Origin: a bacterium GBS-1
Lineage (GTDB): Bacteria; Synergistota; GBS-1
DNA: 64,000 nt
NCBI GenBank assembly: GCA_001443005.1
Contig: LEKQ01000001.1
Coordinates: forward strand, 330,792 to 394,791
Direction of reading: 5' to 3'
A program made the position numbers and the translations under genes. The notes under the pieces were generated by a model that searched no databases, was not told the origin of the DNA, and worked only from the letters and a program-made list of their open reading frames with translations. This document shows, piece after piece, positions 36,104-46,230 of this stretch (positions are counted from its first letter, which is position 1; each line of letters opens with the position of its first letter).

Positions 36104-36492
36104 TACTCAAGGTCAACCTTAGCTCCGACTTCTTCAAGCTTCTTCTTAATCTCTTCAGCCTCTTCCTTAGAGATGCCTTCCTTAACCACAGCAGGGAGCT
36201 TCTCAACAAGATCCTTAGCTTCCTTAAGCCCAAGATCTGTAAACTGTCTCACAACTTTTATAACCTGAATCTTATTGGGCCCTGCATCCTTAATCACAAC
36301 CTTGAACTCCGTCTTCTCCTCGACCTTAGCCTCAGCAGCAGGAGCTGCAGCGCCAGGAACAGCAGCAGCAGCGATCGCTATAGGAGCAGCTACAGCTGAA
36401 ACACCGAACTTCTCCTCCAAAGCCTTTACCAACTCAGCAAGCTCTAACACAGTCATACTCTCGATTGCCTTTATAATTTCCTCTTTAGTCAT
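36103..36492 (-). CDS. rplL: 50S ribosomal protein bL12 (L7/L12)
   Basis: 129 residues: an N-terminal dimerisation helix ([20 protein letters not shown]), an Ala-rich hinge, and the factor-binding C-terminal domain with [20 protein letters not shown] and [13 protein letters not shown]. It is the last gene of the operon. SD AGGGGTAGG before the ATG at 36492, four bases after rplJ. Confidence 0.97.
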   Translation of the reverse strand: MTKEEIIKAIESMTVLELAELVKALEEKFGVSAVAAPIAIAAAAVPGAAAPAAEAKVEEKTEFKVVIKDAGPNKIQVIKVVRQFTDLGLKEAKDLVEKLPAVVKEGISKEEAEEIKKKLEEVGAKVDLE

Positions 36493-36495
36493 AAC

Positions 36496-37029
36496 CTACC
36501 CCTCCTTTTCCTTCTTTTCCTTTATTGCATTAAGAACATAAACTAGATTCCTTGGGACACCGCTTAACACGTTAACGAGCCTCTGTATGGGGGCATTAAT
36601 GCTCCCCACAAGCTTAGCGATCAATTCCACCTTTGAAGGCAGTACCGCCAAATCTTTAACTTGCTCTGGTGAAATGAACTTCTTACCAAGGTATCCACCT
36701 TTAATCAGGAACTTCTCAAGCTGTTCCGCATGTTTCTTTATAATCTTAGCAGCCTCCACAGGATCCGTGTAGGATATCGCAAGGGCGTTAGCACCTTTAA
36801 AGAGCTCCTCATTTATCTCATACCCAGCTTCCATAAAGGCACGCTTAGCGAGGTTATTCTTTATAACATGGAAGTATATACCGGCCTTTTTAAGCTCATT
36901 CCTAACCATATTTAACTCAGGTGTACTCAAACCCTGGTATCCTGTAAAAAATGTAGCCGTGCATCCCCTTAAAGCTTCTGCCATCTTGGCAACCCATTCG
37001 ACCTTTTCCGGCTTTGGTCCCTTCCTCAT
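36496..37029 (-). CDS. rplJ: 50S ribosomal protein uL10
   Basis: About 177 residues beginning MRKGPKPEKVEWVAKMAEAL, with ATFFTGYQGLSTPELNMVRN typical of uL10. It anchors the L12 stalk to 23S rRNA. The ATG at 37029 follows AAAGGAGG by 7 bases; an upstream ATG at 37047 lies inside the SD. Expression is probably feedback-controlled through the leader and attenuator upstream. Confidence 0.96.
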   Translation of the reverse strand: MRKGPKPEKVEWVAKMAEALRGCTATFFTGYQGLSTPELNMVRNELKKAGIYFHVIKNNLAKRAFMEAGYEINEELFKGANALAISYTDPVEAAKIIKKHAEQLEKFLIKGGYLGKKFISPEQVKDLAVLPSKVELIAKLVGSINAPIQRLVNVLSGVPRNLVYVLNAIKEKKEKEG

Positions 37030-37045
37030 CAACCCACCTCCTTTC

Positions 37046-37077
37046 AAAAAAAGCCCCCTGGCCTGAGACCAGGGGGG
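37046..37077 (-). terminator. attenuator before rplJ
   Basis: On the minus strand CCCCCTGG (37069-37076) pairs with CCAGGGGG (37054-37061), followed by CTTTTTTT. The segment GGTCTCAGGC (37061-37070) in it is perfectly complementary to GCCTGAGACC at 37189-37198 in the leader, giving an antiterminator alternative. Confidence 0.8.
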
Positions 37078-37201
37078 TTAAAGTGTAATAAGCTATAATT
37101 GTCTATTATTTTAAGAATCTATAGCTTACCCCTCTTAGCCTCGGTAGGCGAGCCGAAAAAACTCTTTAAGGCCTTAAAAGCCACCTACGGTCTCAGGCTA
37201 A
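37078..37201 (-). ncRNA. L10 leader (ribosomal protein autoregulatory RNA)
   Basis: Between rplA and rplJ the transcript contains CCGTAGGTGGC, GGCCTTAAAGAG and CGGCTCGCCTACCGAGGC, the conserved blocks of bacterial L10 leaders that bind the L10(L12)4 complex. The 10-base complementarity to the downstream attenuator gives a full switch. Excess stalk complex should favour termination. Confidence 0.8.
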
Positions 37202-37222
37202 AGACATTAATCAAGCAAAAGT

Positions 37223-37936
37223 TTACTCAGAACCAACTTCCTTCTGAGCCAAGTTAGGATCTATCTTAACGCTCGGCCCCATCGTAGGGGAAAGAGCTAT
37301 GCTTTTTATATATTGTCCCTTTGCCGCTGGTGGTTTAGCCTTTATTATAGCCGATAGAAGAGCCTTAAAGTTGTCATAAAGCTGCTCTTCCGAAAAAGAA
37401 GCTTTTCCTATAGGGGTATGAACTATACCGTACCTGTCAACCTTAAACTCTACTCTCCCGCTCTTTATCTCCTTGACAGCCGTTCCCACATCATTAGTAA
37501 CAGTCCCAGTCTTAGGACTTGGCATTAATCCTCTCGGCCCTAAAATCTTACCCAACCTACTAACATGACGCATCATGTCTGGAGTTGCTATTGTTGCATC
37601 GAAATCAAGCCAGCCCTCGTTTTGAATCTTCTCCACAAGCTCTAAACCACCAACGTAATCAGCACCAGCAGCTTTCGCCTCCTCAGCTTTCTCTCCCTGA
37701 GCGAAAACGAGCACTCTTCTTTCCTTACCAGTTCCATGGGGAAGCAACGCCGTTCCCCTCACCTGTTGATCCGCATGCTTCGGGTCGACTCCGAGCCTTA
37801 TAGCTGCATCGATGGTCTCATTAAACTTAGCATTAGCAAGCTTCTTAACTAGAGAAATAGCTTCCTTAACGGAATAAAGCTTCCCTTTCTCGATCAAATC
37901 CTTAAGAGCTAGATATCTTTTCCCTCTCCTTGCCAT
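37223..37936 (-). CDS. rplA: 50S ribosomal protein uL1
   Basis: 237 residues with [31 protein letters not shown]-type block [17 protein letters not shown] and the C-terminal half of the two-domain fold. It builds the L1 stalk at the E site. Start ATG has AGGAGGGG upstream. It is preceded by rplK (57 bases) in the standard order. Confidence 0.97.
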   Translation of the reverse strand: MARRGKRYLALKDLIEKGKLYSVKEAISLVKKLANAKFNETIDAAIRLGVDPKHADQQVRGTALLPHGTGKERRVLVFAQGEKAEEAKAAGADYVGGLELVEKIQNEGWLDFDATIATPDMMRHVSRLGKILGPRGLMPSPKTGTVTNDVGTAVKEIKSGRVEFKVDRYGIVHTPIGKASFSEEQLYDNFKALLSAIIKAKPPAAKGQYIKSIALSPTMGPSVKIDPNLAQKEVGSE

Positions 37937-37993
37937 CTTTCACCCCTCCTGTGGTGTCAAACGAGCCTTAGAAAGGCCCTCCCACAAAGTAAG

Positions 37994-38422
37994 CTATCCT
38001 TCCACTATCTCTATACCCATGCTTCTTGCCGTGCCCTCCACTATCCTCATAGCAGCCTCGATATCCGAAGTATTAAGGTCAGGCATCTTCAGCTGTGCTA
38101 TCTCTCTAAGCTGCGACCTTGTAATTTTCCCAACCTTATTTCTGTTGGGTTCTCCCGATCCCTTTTCAACGCCTGCCGCCTTCTTAAGGAGGACCGAAGC
38201 TGGTGGAGTTTTAAGAACGAATGTAAAGCTTCTATCGGAATATACAGACACGACAACAGGTATAATCATACCAGCCTGGCTGGCTGTAGCTGCATTAAAA
38301 GCCTTACAAAATTCCATAATATTGATACCATACTGACCAAGAGCAGGTCCAACAGGTGGAGCAGGCGTAGCCTTACCAGCTGGTATAAGAAGCTTAATTT
38401 CCGCCACAAGCTTCTTAGCCAA
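37994..38422 (-). CDS. rplK: 50S ribosomal protein uL11
   Basis: 142 residues. The N-terminal [20 protein letters not shown] loop is the thiostrepton/GTPase-centre segment, and [20 protein letters not shown] with the RNA-binding C-terminal domain follows. It directly follows nusG (13 bases). Confidence 0.97.
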   Translation of the reverse strand: MAKKLVAEIKLLIPAGKATPAPPVGPALGQYGINIMEFCKAFNAATASQAGMIIPVVVSVYSDRSFTFVLKTPPASVLLKKAAGVEKGSGEPNRNKVGKITRSQLREIAQLKMPDLNTSDIEAAMRIVEGTARSMGIEIVEG

Positions 38423-38435
38423 GACCTTTCACCCC

Positions 38436-38981
38436 CTACATCTTCTCTAACTGCATAAAGTCCATCTCTACAGGAGTTTCTCTGCCAAACACGTTCAAAA
38501 GAACCTTAACCTTCCCCCTCTCAGAACTCACCTCTTTAACAACACCAACGAACCCCTCAAAGGGTCCATCAACTACCCTAACAGCCTCTCCTACCTCAAG
38601 ATCTATCTTAATCTGCTTTTTCTCCTCCAAACCTATCTGCTGAAGGATAGACTTAACCTCCTCATCACTCAGAGGGACAGGATTCCCTCCAGAGCCAACA
38701 AAACCGGTCACGCCCGGCGTATTTCTAACAACAAAATAAGACTGCTCATCAAGTATCATTTCTATCAAGACATATCCAGGAAAGACCTTCCTCTTTACTA
38801 TCTTCTTTTTACCACCCTTCATGCTTATCTTCTGCTCGACAGGAACAAGAACTCTAAATATCTTGTCTTCCATCCCCATCGTTTCAATCCTCTGTTCAAG
38901 ATTAGCCTTAACCTTGTTTTCATATCCGACATAGGTGTGAACCGCATACCATCTTCTCTCTTTTTTACCCTCTATAACCAA
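38436..38981 (-). CDS. nusG: transcription elongation factor NusG
   Basis: 181 residues: the NGN domain with RRWYAVHTYVGYENKVKANL and FPGYVLIEM (about 10-110), then the KOW domain with VGEAVRVVDGPFEGFVGVVK (about 125-180). Couples RNA polymerase to ribosome or Rho. It lies six bases after secE and before rplK, the conserved bacterial order. Confidence 0.97.
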   Translation of the reverse strand: MVIEGKKERRWYAVHTYVGYENKVKANLEQRIETMGMEDKIFRVLVPVEQKISMKGGKKKIVKRKVFPGYVLIEMILDEQSYFVVRNTPGVTGFVGSGGNPVPLSDEEVKSILQQIGLEEKKQIKIDLEVGEAVRVVDGPFEGFVGVVKEVSSERGKVKVLLNVFGRETPVEMDFMQLEKM

Positions 38982-38987
38982 GCAAAT

Positions 38988-39170
38988 TCACCTCATCAAT
39001 ATACCCATAAACCATGTACAAAACATGTCAACTAAACCAAGGTATACAGATACTAACATAACCACGACAATAACTGTTAAAGTAGCATACATAACTTGCT
39101 TTCTCGATGGCCATGTCACCTTTTTAAGTTCAGCCCATGCTTCCTTAAGGAAGGATACAAATCTATCCAT
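38988..39170 (-). CDS. secE: preprotein translocase subunit SecE
   Basis: 60 residues from the ATG at 39170 (SD GGAGGAGAG). FLKEAWAELKKVTWPSRKQV is the amphipathic cytoplasmic helix of SecE, and one membrane helix (about 32-52) follows. Upstream in-frame codons run through tRNA-Trp and are not coding. Confidence 0.95.
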   Translation of the reverse strand: MDRFVSFLKEAWAELKKVTWPSRKQVMYATLTVIVVVMLVSVYLGLVDMFCTWFMGILMR

Positions 39171-39199
39171 AGCTCTCTCCTCCAAAACACATAAAATAA

Positions 39200-39277
39200 T
39201 GGCAGGCCCGGCAGGACTCGAACCTGCAACCCCCGGATTTGGAATCCGGTGCTCTAACCTATTAGAGCTACGGACCT
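39200..39277 (-). tRNA. tRNA-Trp (CCA)
   Basis: AGGTCCG acceptor, anticodon loop ATTCCAAA with CCA, T arm GGTTCGAGTCC, encoded CCA end. It sits between rpmG and secE, as in many bacteria. Confidence 0.96.
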
Positions 39278-39296
39278 GCACACTTTAATTATACCA

Positions 39297-39446
39297 TTAT
39301 TTCACCTCACGGTGAAGAGTATGCTTGTTACACCACCTGCAATATTTGCGCGTTTCGAAACGCCCCTGCTTACCCTTTTTATTCATCAACACAGTATAGT
39401 TTCTTCTCTTACACTCTGAACAAGCTAGCGTCAATATATCAGCCAA
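39297..39446 (-). CDS. rpmG: 50S ribosomal protein bL33
   Basis: 49 residues: [20 protein letters not shown], then [20 protein letters not shown]. Two CxxC pairs give the zinc-ribbon (C+) form. TTG start at 39446 with GAGGTGAGG upstream. It is in the classical place between tuf and tRNA-Trp/secE. Confidence 0.93.
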   Translation of the reverse strand: MADILTLACSECKRRNYTVLMNKKGKQGRFETRKYCRWCNKHTLHREVK

Positions 39447-39464
39447 TCTCCCTCACCTCTACAC

Positions 39465-40667
39465 CTATTCAATTATATCTGTGACTACACCGGCTCCTAC
39501 AGTTCTTCCTCCTTCTCTTATAGCAAAACGCAACCCCTTCTCCAACGCAACAGGCACTATCAACTCAACCTCAAAGTTAATATTGTCACCAGGCATAACC
39601 ATCTCCACTCCCTCAGGCAACTTTATAGTCCCAGTAACATCAGTAGTCCTAAAGTAAAACTGAGGACGATAACCAGTAAAGAAAGGCGTATGACGCCCAC
39701 CCTCCTCCTTCTTCAATACATAAACCTCAGCCCTAAACTTCTTATAAGGCTTTATACTACCAGGAGCCGCAACAACCATACCACGCTCCACATCCTTCTT
39801 CTCAACTCCCCTCAACAAAACCCCTACATTGTCTCCAGCTAAACCCTCATCCAATATCTTCCTAAACATCTCCACACTCGTAACAACAGTCTTCAATACC
39901 TCATCCCTCAAACCAACCACCTCAACAGCATCTCCAGCCTTAACCCTGCCCCTCTCTATCCTACCAGTAACAACCGTACCACGCCCAGTTATGCTAAATA
40001 CATCCTCAACAGGCATCAAGAAAGGCTTGTCAACATCACGCTGCGGCAAAGGTACATAATTGTCCAAAGCATCCATAAGATCCCATATCCTACCACAATA
40101 CTCACACTCCCGCTTACCACACCCACACTCCAAAGCCTTCAAAGCACTACCCCTTATAACAGGTACCTCATCCCCAGGAAAACCATACTTGTCCAATAAC
40201 TCCCTAACCTCAACCTCAACCAACTCCAATAACTCAGGATCATCCATCATGTCAACCTTGTTCAAAAACACAACTATGTAAGGAACATTAACCTGACGCG
40301 CTAACAAAACATGCTCCTTCGTCTGCGGCATAGGACCATCAGGCGCACTAACAACAAGTATGGCACCATCCATCTGAGCAGCTCCAGTTATCATGTTCTT
40401 TATATAATCAGCATGCCCAGGACAATCTATATGAGCATAATGCCTCTTCTCACTCTCATACTCTATATGAGATATCGATATCGTTATCCCCCTCGCCTTC
40501 TCCTCAGGCGCCTTATCTATCTGATCAAAAGGAACATACTGCGCTAAACCATGCTGCGATAAAACCCTCGTTATAGCAGCCGTCAACGTAGTCTTACCAT
40601 GATCTATATGCCCTATAGTCCCCACATTCACATGCGGCTTCTTCCTCTCAAACTTCTCCTTAGCCAT
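39465..40667 (-). CDS. tuf: elongation factor Tu
   Basis: 400 residues: P-loop GHIDHGKTT (20-28), switch-[14 protein letters not shown], switch-[10 protein letters not shown] (81-88), NKVD at 136-139, then domains 2 and 3. Residues 181-191 carry an unusual four-cysteine insertion, [11 protein letters not shown], at the end of the G domain, which could bind zinc. AAGGGGG before the ATG. It is transcribed with tRNA-Thr-Tyr-Thr upstream and rpmG downstream. Confidence 0.98.
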   Translation of the reverse strand: MAKEKFERKKPHVNVGTIGHIDHGKTTLTAAITRVLSQHGLAQYVPFDQIDKAPEEKARGITISISHIEYESEKRHYAHIDCPGHADYIKNMITGAAQMDGAILVVSAPDGPMPQTKEHVLLARQVNVPYIVVFLNKVDMMDDPELLELVEVEVRELLDKYGFPGDEVPVIRGSALKALECGCGKRECEYCGRIWDLMDALDNYVPLPQRDVDKPFLMPVEDVFSITGRGTVVTGRIERGRVKAGDAVEVVGLRDEVLKTVVTSVEMFRKILDEGLAGDNVGVLLRGVEKKDVERGMVVAAPGSIKPYKKFRAEVYVLKKEEGGRHTPFFTGYRPQFYFRTTDVTGTIKLPEGVEMVMPGDNINFEVELIVPVALEKGLRFAIREGGRTVGAGVVTDIIE

Positions 40668-40714
40668 ATCTATACCCCCTTACATAATGATGATTGAAGG
40701 CGAAAATAAAAAGA

Positions 40715-40790
40715 TGGAGCCCACGACCGGAATCGAACCGGTGACCTTGTCCTTACCATGGACACGCTCTACCGACTGAGCTACGTGGGC
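40715..40790 (-). tRNA. tRNA-Thr (GGU)
   Basis: GCCCACG acceptor, anticodon stem GTCC/GGAC with GGT, T arm GGTTCGATTCC, encoded CCA. Confidence 0.95.
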
Positions 40791-40795
40791 TCTTC

Positions 40796-40882
40796 TGGTG
40801 GGGAGGGGAGGATTCGAACCTCCGAAGGCAGTCCGCCCGCGGATCTACAGTCCGCTGCCTTTGACCCCTTGGCTACCTCCCC
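40796..40882 (-). tRNA. tRNA-Tyr (GUA)
   Basis: GGGGAGG acceptor, anticodon loop CTGTAGA with GTA, long variable arm, T arm GGTTCGAATCC, encoded CCA. Confidence 0.95.
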
Positions 40883-40896
40883 AACTAAGCTCAACC

Positions 40897-40972
40897 TGGA
40901 GCCGACGGCCGGACTTGAACCGGCAACCTGCTGATTACAAATCAGCCGCTCTGCCAGTTGAGCTACGCCGGC
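40897..40972 (-). tRNA. tRNA-Thr (UGU)
   Basis: GCCGGCG acceptor, anticodon stem CTGAT/ATCAG with TGT, T arm GGTTCAAGTCC, encoded CCA. First gene of the tRNA-tuf transcript. Confidence 0.95.
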
Positions 40973-40998
40973 AGAACTAACAACCTAAGCCGAGATAC

Positions 40999-41027
40999 AT
41001 TATAAAAGAGAATCCCCTTTTAGTCAA
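40999..41027 (-). promoter_or_regulatory. promoter of the tRNA-tuf operon
   Basis: Minus strand TTGACT (41022-41027), 17 bases, TATAAT (40999-41004), about 27 bases before tRNA-Thr. Confidence 0.85.
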
Positions 41028-41296
41028 TAGGCCTAAGACAATTTTACGCACAATAAGGAGACCTAACCCCAAAGGTAAGCAAACTTATAATAACTAGTGT
41101 CTAATTACATAGAAAGGTTCCCATTGGAATCAAGATTTTATAGTTCCTTGACTTTCAGCGAAGCCTTCATAAGATATTTCTTGAAAGAACGTGTCATCTT
41201 TACATGTAATTGGGGGAAACAATGGTTAAAGATTATGAAAACCCCAAAAGCTTTGAGATTGAAGGACATAGAGTTAAATGCTGGCTTTATAAATAG
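41028..41296 (+). other. intergenic stretch with a short ORF (41222-41296), otherwise unassigned
   Basis: A 24-codon frame beginning MVKDYENPKSFEIEGHRVKC at 41222 has GGGGG before its ATG and ends at TAG 41294-41296. It looks like the first residues of a lost protein and is not recognised. A longer open frame (41097-41351) in another phase has no SD or homology that I can see. Nothing else is evident. Confidence 0.3.
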
Positions 41297-41365
41297 AGGA
41301 GTGGAGCCTCCCTCACAGGGGGAGAGGCTGCGAGGGAGGCTCGGCGCTTAGCTAAGCTCCACTCC
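41297..41365 (-). terminator. ilv-leu operon 3' hairpin
   Basis: GAGCCTCCCTC (41304-41314) pairs with GAGGGAGGCTC (41332-41342). An outer repeat GGAGTGGAGC/GCTCCACTCC reaches into the leuA stop region. The stem is very stable, but only a weak T-rich tail follows on the minus strand. Confidence 0.55.
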
Positions 41366-42889
41366 TTTGAGCGAGGCGGCGGCAAAGAGTCTGTTTAAGG
41401 CGTTAACATACGCCTTAATACTCGCTTCTATAATGTCTGTACTCGCGCCCCTACCTACTACCGTAAAGCTATCGTATTGAAGAACTATAACAGCTTCACC
41501 GAGAGCATCAGAGCGCTCACTTGTAGCTTCAATTCTGTAGCTTTTCAAGGTAGGATCTATACCTACAATCCTCTTTATAGCCTTGTAAGAAGCATCAACC
41601 GGGCCATTTCCAACAGCTGCGTCGGTTTTTTCAATACCGTTCTCAAGAACCGTAACTGTAGCCGTAGCTTTTCCACCATTTTCAATGCTTAAAGAGAAAC
41701 CCTTAAGCTCAAAGCGCTTAGATGGAGAAACCGAAAGGATCTCATCAGCTATAAAGGCCTCTATATCGCTATCGGTCACTATTTCCTTTTTATCGCAGAG
41801 ATCCTTAAAGAGCTTAAAAGCCCTTTCGAAGGCCTCCTCATCTAGATTAAAACCCATCTCTTCAAGCCTCTTTTTAAAAGCATGTCTACCCGAATGCTTC
41901 CCTAAGTAAAGGCGAGTTCCAGGAAATCCCACGTCCTCAGGCCTCATTATCTCATAGGTAGCTCTATTGCAGAGAACTCCGTGTTGATGAATCCCAGACT
42001 CGTGAGAAAAAGCGTTGGCTCCCACTATAGCTTTATTAGGAGGAACAACCACACCTGTAAGCCTTGAAACAAGTCTACTCGTTTCATAAAGCTTTGGCGT
42101 ATCTATCTTCGTGTCTATACCAAAGATATCCTTCCTCGTCTTAAGGGCCATAACTATTTCCTCCAAGGCAGCGTTTCCCGCTCTCTCGCCAAGACCATTT
42201 ATCGTACACTCAACCTGTCTTGCCCCAGCCTTAATTCCCGCAAGGGAATTAGCAACGGCAAGCCCAAGATCGTTATGACAATGAACTGACCACACAACCC
42301 CGCTTCCTGCTCCTACCCCGTCTATTATGGCCTTAACGAATTCACCAAACTCAGCAGGGTAAGCATAACCAACGGTATCGGGAATGTTAAGGGTCGTAGC
42401 CCCACAATCCAAAGCAACTTTAAAAACCTGAACCAAGAAATCTAGATCTGATCTGCTAGCATCTTCAGCCGAAAACTCCACATCATCAACTAAGCTCTTG
42501 GCATACTTAACCGCTTCTTCAACAGCCTTTAAAACCTCTTCACGGGACATCTTGAGCTTATACTTTAGATGTATGTCACTTGTAGCTATAAATGTATGAA
42601 TCCTCGGTCGATCGGAATACTTCACGGCCTCATAGGCTGCTTTTATATCTTCTTTACGGGCTCGGGCTAAACCAGCAATTATAGGTCCTTTCACTTCTTG
42701 CGCGATTCTCTTGACAGCCTCAAGATCTCCCTCTGAAGCAGCCGGAAACCCAGCTTCTATAACATCAACCTTCAAGCGCGCTAGCTGATGAGCAATTTGG
42801 AGTTTTTCGGCCATGTTAAGATTAATGCCAGCAGCTTGTTCTCCATCCCTCAAAGTAGTGTCGAAAATAATAACCCCATCATCACTCAT
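41348..42889 (-). CDS. leuA: 2-isopropylmalate synthase
   Basis: First committed leucine step: acetyl-CoA + 2-oxoisovalerate. 513 residues. The catalytic barrel has FDTTLRDGEQAAGINL, VHCHNDLGLAVANS and HQHGVLCN; the regulatory LeuA dimer domain (about 390-510) ends with GRGASTDIIEASIKAYVNAL and normally binds leucine. Last gene of the ilvNBC-leuA operon, 13 bases after ilvC. No leuBCD in the window. Confidence 0.96.
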   Translation of the reverse strand: MSDDGVIIFDTTLRDGEQAAGINLNMAEKLQIAHQLARLKVDVIEAGFPAASEGDLEAVKRIAQEVKGPIIAGLARARKEDIKAAYEAVKYSDRPRIHTFIATSDIHLKYKLKMSREEVLKAVEEAVKYAKSLVDDVEFSAEDASRSDLDFLVQVFKVALDCGATTLNIPDTVGYAYPAEFGEFVKAIIDGVGAGSGVVWSVHCHNDLGLAVANSLAGIKAGARQVECTINGLGERAGNAALEEIVMALKTRKDIFGIDTKIDTPKLYETSRLVSRLTGVVVPPNKAIVGANAFSHESGIHQHGVLCNRATYEIMRPEDVGFPGTRLYLGKHSGRHAFKKRLEEMGFNLDEEAFERAFKLFKDLCDKKEIVTDSDIEAFIADEILSVSPSKRFELKGFSLSIENGGKATATVTVLENGIEKTDAAVGNGPVDASYKAIKRIVGIDPTLKSYRIEATSERSDALGEAVIVLQYDSFTVVGRGASTDIIEASIKAYVNALNRLFAAASLKGVELS

Positions 42890-42902
42890 TCCTTAACCCC
42901 CC

Positions 42903-43910
42903 CTACACAGGTGGTTTCTTATTCTCAAGCCAGGGCATCATCTCCCTGAGCTTAGCTCCCACCTTTTCTATTAGATGCTCTTTCTCCTTAGCGAGCCAGG
43001 CCTTGAGCCTTGGTCTCCCACATTGATTTTCAAGAATCCAATCCTTAGCAAAGGAACCATCCTTGACCCTTTTAAGAAGCTCCCTCATACGATTCCTAAC
43101 ATCCTCATTTATGACATAGCTTCCCGCTATCATATCGCCATACTTTGCAGTATCGCTCACCGAATATCTCATCCATGAAATCCCACCCTCATACATGAGA
43201 TCAACTATGAGCTTAAGCTCGTTTAAGCACTCAAAGTATGCTATCTCAGGTTGATAACCTGCCTCAACGAGAATCTCAAATCCAGCCTTGACAAGCTCCG
43301 TAACCCCACCGCATAAGACCGCTTGTTCGCCAAAAAGGTCAGTCTCAGTTTCCTCTGCAAAGGTAGTAACGATAACTCCCGCTCGCCCTGCACCTATGGC
43401 ACTCGCATAAGCCAAACCTAGCTCCTTCGCTTTACCAGTAGCGTTCTGATAAACAGCTAATAAAGCTGGAACCCCCTTCCCCTCCTTGTACATCCTTCTC
43501 ACTAAGTGACCGGGACCTTTAGGAGCAACCATAAAGACATCAACATCTTTGGGAGGCTCTATCTGATGGAAGTGAATCGTAAATCCATGGGAGAATCCCA
43601 TAGCAGCCCCCGGCTTAAGGTTAGCTTTAACGTAATTCCTATAAACCTCCCCTTGAATATGATCTGGCATCAAAAACATAACGATATCTGCTTGCTTAGT
43701 CGCTTCGTCGACGGTATAAACCTCAAAACCATCCTCCCTGGCTACTTCCCAAGACCTGCTACCGTTATAAAGCCCAACTATGACTTCAACACCACTATCT
43801 CTTAGATTCTGAGCGTGAGCATGCCCCTGACTACCATAGCCCAAAATTGCTACTTTCTTCCCCCTAAGCAAAGAAAGATCAGCATCCCTATCGTACAAGA
43901 CTTCAGCCAT
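42903..43910 (-). CDS. ilvC: ketol-acid reductoisomerase
   Basis: Isomerises and reduces acetolactate/acetohydroxybutyrate with NAD(P)H and Mg2+. Class I, about 335 residues: [17 protein letters not shown] dinucleotide site, [32 protein letters not shown] metal-binding block. ATG at 43910 follows AAAGGAGG; the frame is open to 43931 over the ilvB end. Confidence 0.97.
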   Translation of the reverse strand: MAEVLYDRDADLSLLRGKKVAILGYGSQGHAHAQNLRDSGVEVIVGLYNGSRSWEVAREDGFEVYTVDEATKQADIVMFLMPDHIQGEVYRNYVKANLKPGAAMGFSHGFTIHFHQIEPPKDVDVFMVAPKGPGHLVRRMYKEGKGVPALLAVYQNATGKAKELGLAYASAIGAGRAGVIVTTFAEETETDLFGEQAVLCGGVTELVKAGFEILVEAGYQPEIAYFECLNELKLIVDLMYEGGISWMRYSVSDTAKYGDMIAGSYVINEDVRNRMRELLKRVKDGSFAKDWILENQCGRPRLKAWLAKEKEHLIEKVGAKLREMMPWLENKKPPV

Positions 43911-43917
43911 AGCAAAA

Positions 43918-45630
43918 CTACCTCCTTTCAAGATCTTCTTCAGTTAAGATATCTTTAAGAGACCCACCGGGAACCATCATCGGAAGAACCTTTTCCTCCT
44001 GGGGTATGATAAAGTTCACAACTACAGGTCCCGGTATCTCTAAAGCCCTCTCTATAGCTCCTCTCACCTGAGACGCATCAGAAACGGTCCACCCTTCTGC
44101 CCCCAGAGACTTCGCCAACGCTTCATAATCGGGTTCCCTCGAATAAATGGTTTCGGAATAACGCTTATCAAAGAAGAGCTCCTGCCATTGTCTAACCATG
44201 CCTAAAGACCTATTGTTAAGCAGGAAAACTTTTACCGGCAGTCCGTACCGAGCACAAGTATCAAGTTCATGAACGGACATCATAAAGCTACCATCACCAG
44301 CGACATTAATAACCGGTTTCTCAAGACCATTAGCTAAACATACCCCCATAGCCGCAGGAAGCCCATACCCCATGGTTCCAAGTCCACCAGAGGTTATAAA
44401 CTGTCGAGGTTTATTAACTTTGTAATATAAAGCTGCCCACATCTGATTTTGTCCAACTTCTGTTGTCACAATAGCATCTCCTTTCGTAATCTCCCAAAGC
44501 GCTCCTATCACATGCTTAGGCCTAACTGGTCCACTATATTCAACGCTCAAGTTTAACTCTTTCTTCCAATCGCTTATCTTCTTAAGCCAATTATCCCTCG
44601 AAGAGAGATTAATTCCTCCAAGAGCATTTATAACCTCCCTAAGCACCTTTTTGGCATCCCCGGCAAGGTAAGCATGAGCCCTCACATTCTTACCTATTTC
44701 AGCATGATCATAATCTATATGAATCACCTTAGCTGAGGTAGCAAAATCCACAGGCTTACCAATACTCCTATCGCTAAACCTGACGCCTATAGCAACAATG
44801 AGGTCAGCCTCACAAAGGGCCTTATTAGCCGCCATCGTGCCATGCATCCCAGCCATACCCAGGGAGAGATCGTGCTCCTCAGGGAAAGCTCCTTTACCCA
44901 TCAAAGAAGTTGCAACAGGAGCTTTTATCTTCTCGGCCAAAGCTATAAGCTCCTCTGAAGCCTTCGAAATGATCACCCCACCACCAGCAAGTATGACCGG
45001 CCTTTCCGCCATAGATATGAACTTAACCACATCCAAGAGCATCTTAAGATCAGGAAAACCATCGGGGCTATACCCTCTGAAGGATATCTCTTCCTCCTTT
45101 AATACTCCCTCCTGACGCTGAACGTCGGAAGGTAGCTCTATAAGAACAGGCCCAGGTCTACCCGTCCTCGCCAGATAAAAGGCTCCTCGAACTGCACGAT
45201 AGATATCATCAAAATTCCTGACTTTAAAACTATGCTTAACTATAGGTAAAGTAATACCAACTATATCCGTCTCCTGAAAAGAATCTCTTCCCATAAATGA
45301 AGTGGCCACCTGACCAACTATAGCAACGAGGGGAACAGAATCCATATATGCAGTAGCTATGCCTGTTACAAGATTTGTGCTTCCCGGCCCAGAGGTAGCT
45401 ATACAAACCCCTACCTCTCCGCTAACCCTAGCGTAACCATCAGCCGCATGAGCAGCAGATTGTTCATGCCTAACAAGTATATGCTTAAAACTCCTCCTTT
45501 TATAAAGTTCATCGTAGAACTTTATAATCGCTCCACCAGGTATTCCGAAAGCCACCTTCACACCCTCAAGTTCCAAACATCTCAATACTGCTTCCGCGCC
45601 AGACATCTTTCTCGTCTCTTCCATCGGCAT
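43918..45630 (-). CDS. ilvB: acetolactate synthase large subunit
   Basis: ThDP/FAD enzyme condensing pyruvate with pyruvate or 2-oxobutyrate. 570 residues: N-terminal [16 protein letters not shown] with [15 protein letters not shown] (catalytic Glu), central FAD-binding region, C-terminal ThDP motif [21 protein letters not shown] with [15 protein letters not shown] five bases after GGAGG, next to the ilvN stop. Confidence 0.97.
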   Translation of the reverse strand: MPMEETRKMSGAEAVLRCLELEGVKVAFGIPGGAIIKFYDELYKRRSFKHILVRHEQSAAHAADGYARVSGEVGVCIATSGPGSTNLVTGIATAYMDSVPLVAIVGQVATSFMGRDSFQETDIVGITLPIVKHSFKVRNFDDIYRAVRGAFYLARTGRPGPVLIELPSDVQRQEGVLKEEEISFRGYSPDGFPDLKMLLDVVKFISMAERPVILAGGGVIISKASEELIALAEKIKAPVATSLMGKGAFPEEHDLSLGMAGMHGTMAANKALCEADLIVAIGVRFSDRSIGKPVDFATSAKVIHIDYDHAEIGKNVRAHAYLAGDAKKVLREVINALGGINLSSRDNWLKKISDWKKELNLSVEYSGPVRPKHVIGALWEITKGDAIVTTEVGQNQMWAALYYKVNKPRQFITSGGLGTMGYGLPAAMGVCLANGLEKPVINVAGDGSFMMSVHELDTCARYGLPVKVFLLNNRSLGMVRQWQELFFDKRYSETIYSREPDYEALAKSLGAEGWTVSDASQVRGAIERALEIPGPVVVNFIIPQEEKVLPMMVPGGSLKDILTEEDLERR

Positions 45631-45631
45631 C

Positions 45632-46120
45632 CTAACCTCCGTTGAAACCCACCCGTTTCATTGCAACACTACCACTACAAGCGAGTTCCTTAAGTCCATA
45701 AGGTTTAAACGCATTAATGCAAGCATTGATCTTCTCACTGTCTCCTGTGACCTCAACAATAACCCCTTCTTCTCCTATGTCAACAACGTGAGCTCTAAAA
45801 ACATCCGCAAGTTGAAGAACTTCAGGTCTACTTCCAGCTTTAGCCTCAACCTTTATAAGAGAAAGTCCTCTCTCAACGAAAGCTCCATTGGTTAAATCTT
45901 CCACAGCTATAACTTCAATAAGTTTCCTAAGCTGAGCCACTATCTGTTTAGCAACCTCCCTATCTCCCTCAAAAACTATGGTGAATCTTGAAATTCCTGC
46001 TCCATTTACTCTTCCAACGCTTAAACTTTCGACGTTATATCCTCTTCTAAAGATTAAACCGGCTACCCTACATAAAACACCCGGATGGTCTTCCGTCCAG
46101 ACACTTATAACCTGTCTCAC
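45632..46120 (-). CDS. ilvN: acetolactate synthase small (regulatory) subunit
   Basis: 162 residues. N-terminal ACT domain (VWTEDHPGVLCRVAGLIFRR, about 1-80) and the C-terminal ALS_ss domain (about 84-158). Binds valine for feedback control of IlvB. GTG start with GGGGGGG seven bases upstream. It is first structural gene after the attenuator. Confidence 0.95.
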   Translation of the reverse strand: MRQVISVWTEDHPGVLCRVAGLIFRRGYNVESLSVGRVNGAGISRFTIVFEGDREVAKQIVAQLRKLIEVIAVEDLTNGAFVERGLSLIKVEAKAGSRPEVLQLADVFRAHVVDIGEEGVIVEVTGDSEKINACINAFKPYGLKELACSGSVAMKRVGFNGG

Positions 46121-46150
46121 AGCTAAACCCCCCCAAACCTCAGAAGTAAA

Positions 46151-46201
46151 TAAAAAAGAGGGCGGGGGCCCTCTTTTCCTCGGCGGGGCCCCCGCCCTCT
46201 T
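46151..46201 (-). terminator. ilv attenuator terminator
   Basis: A 15-bp stem: AAGAGGGCGGGGGCC (minus; 46187-46201) with GGCCCCCGCCCTCTT (46156-46170), followed by TTTTTT. Located between the leader peptide and ilvN. Confidence 0.88.
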
Positions 46202-46230
46202 AATCTCTCTCTACCAGAGGATATAGACGG

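Noticed and set aside
39025-39288. ORF across tRNA-Trp and similar ORFs across other tRNA genes
   Set aside because: They are open only because of the structured tRNA sequence, and carry the familiar spurious tRNA-derived residues.
39829-40547. Plus-strand ORFs opposite tuf
   Set aside because: Shadow frames of a highly biased gene; no start signals and no plausible products.
41097-41351. 84-aa ORF between tuf and leu operons
   Set aside because: No SD, no recognisable motif, and its end runs through the leu terminator hairpin.
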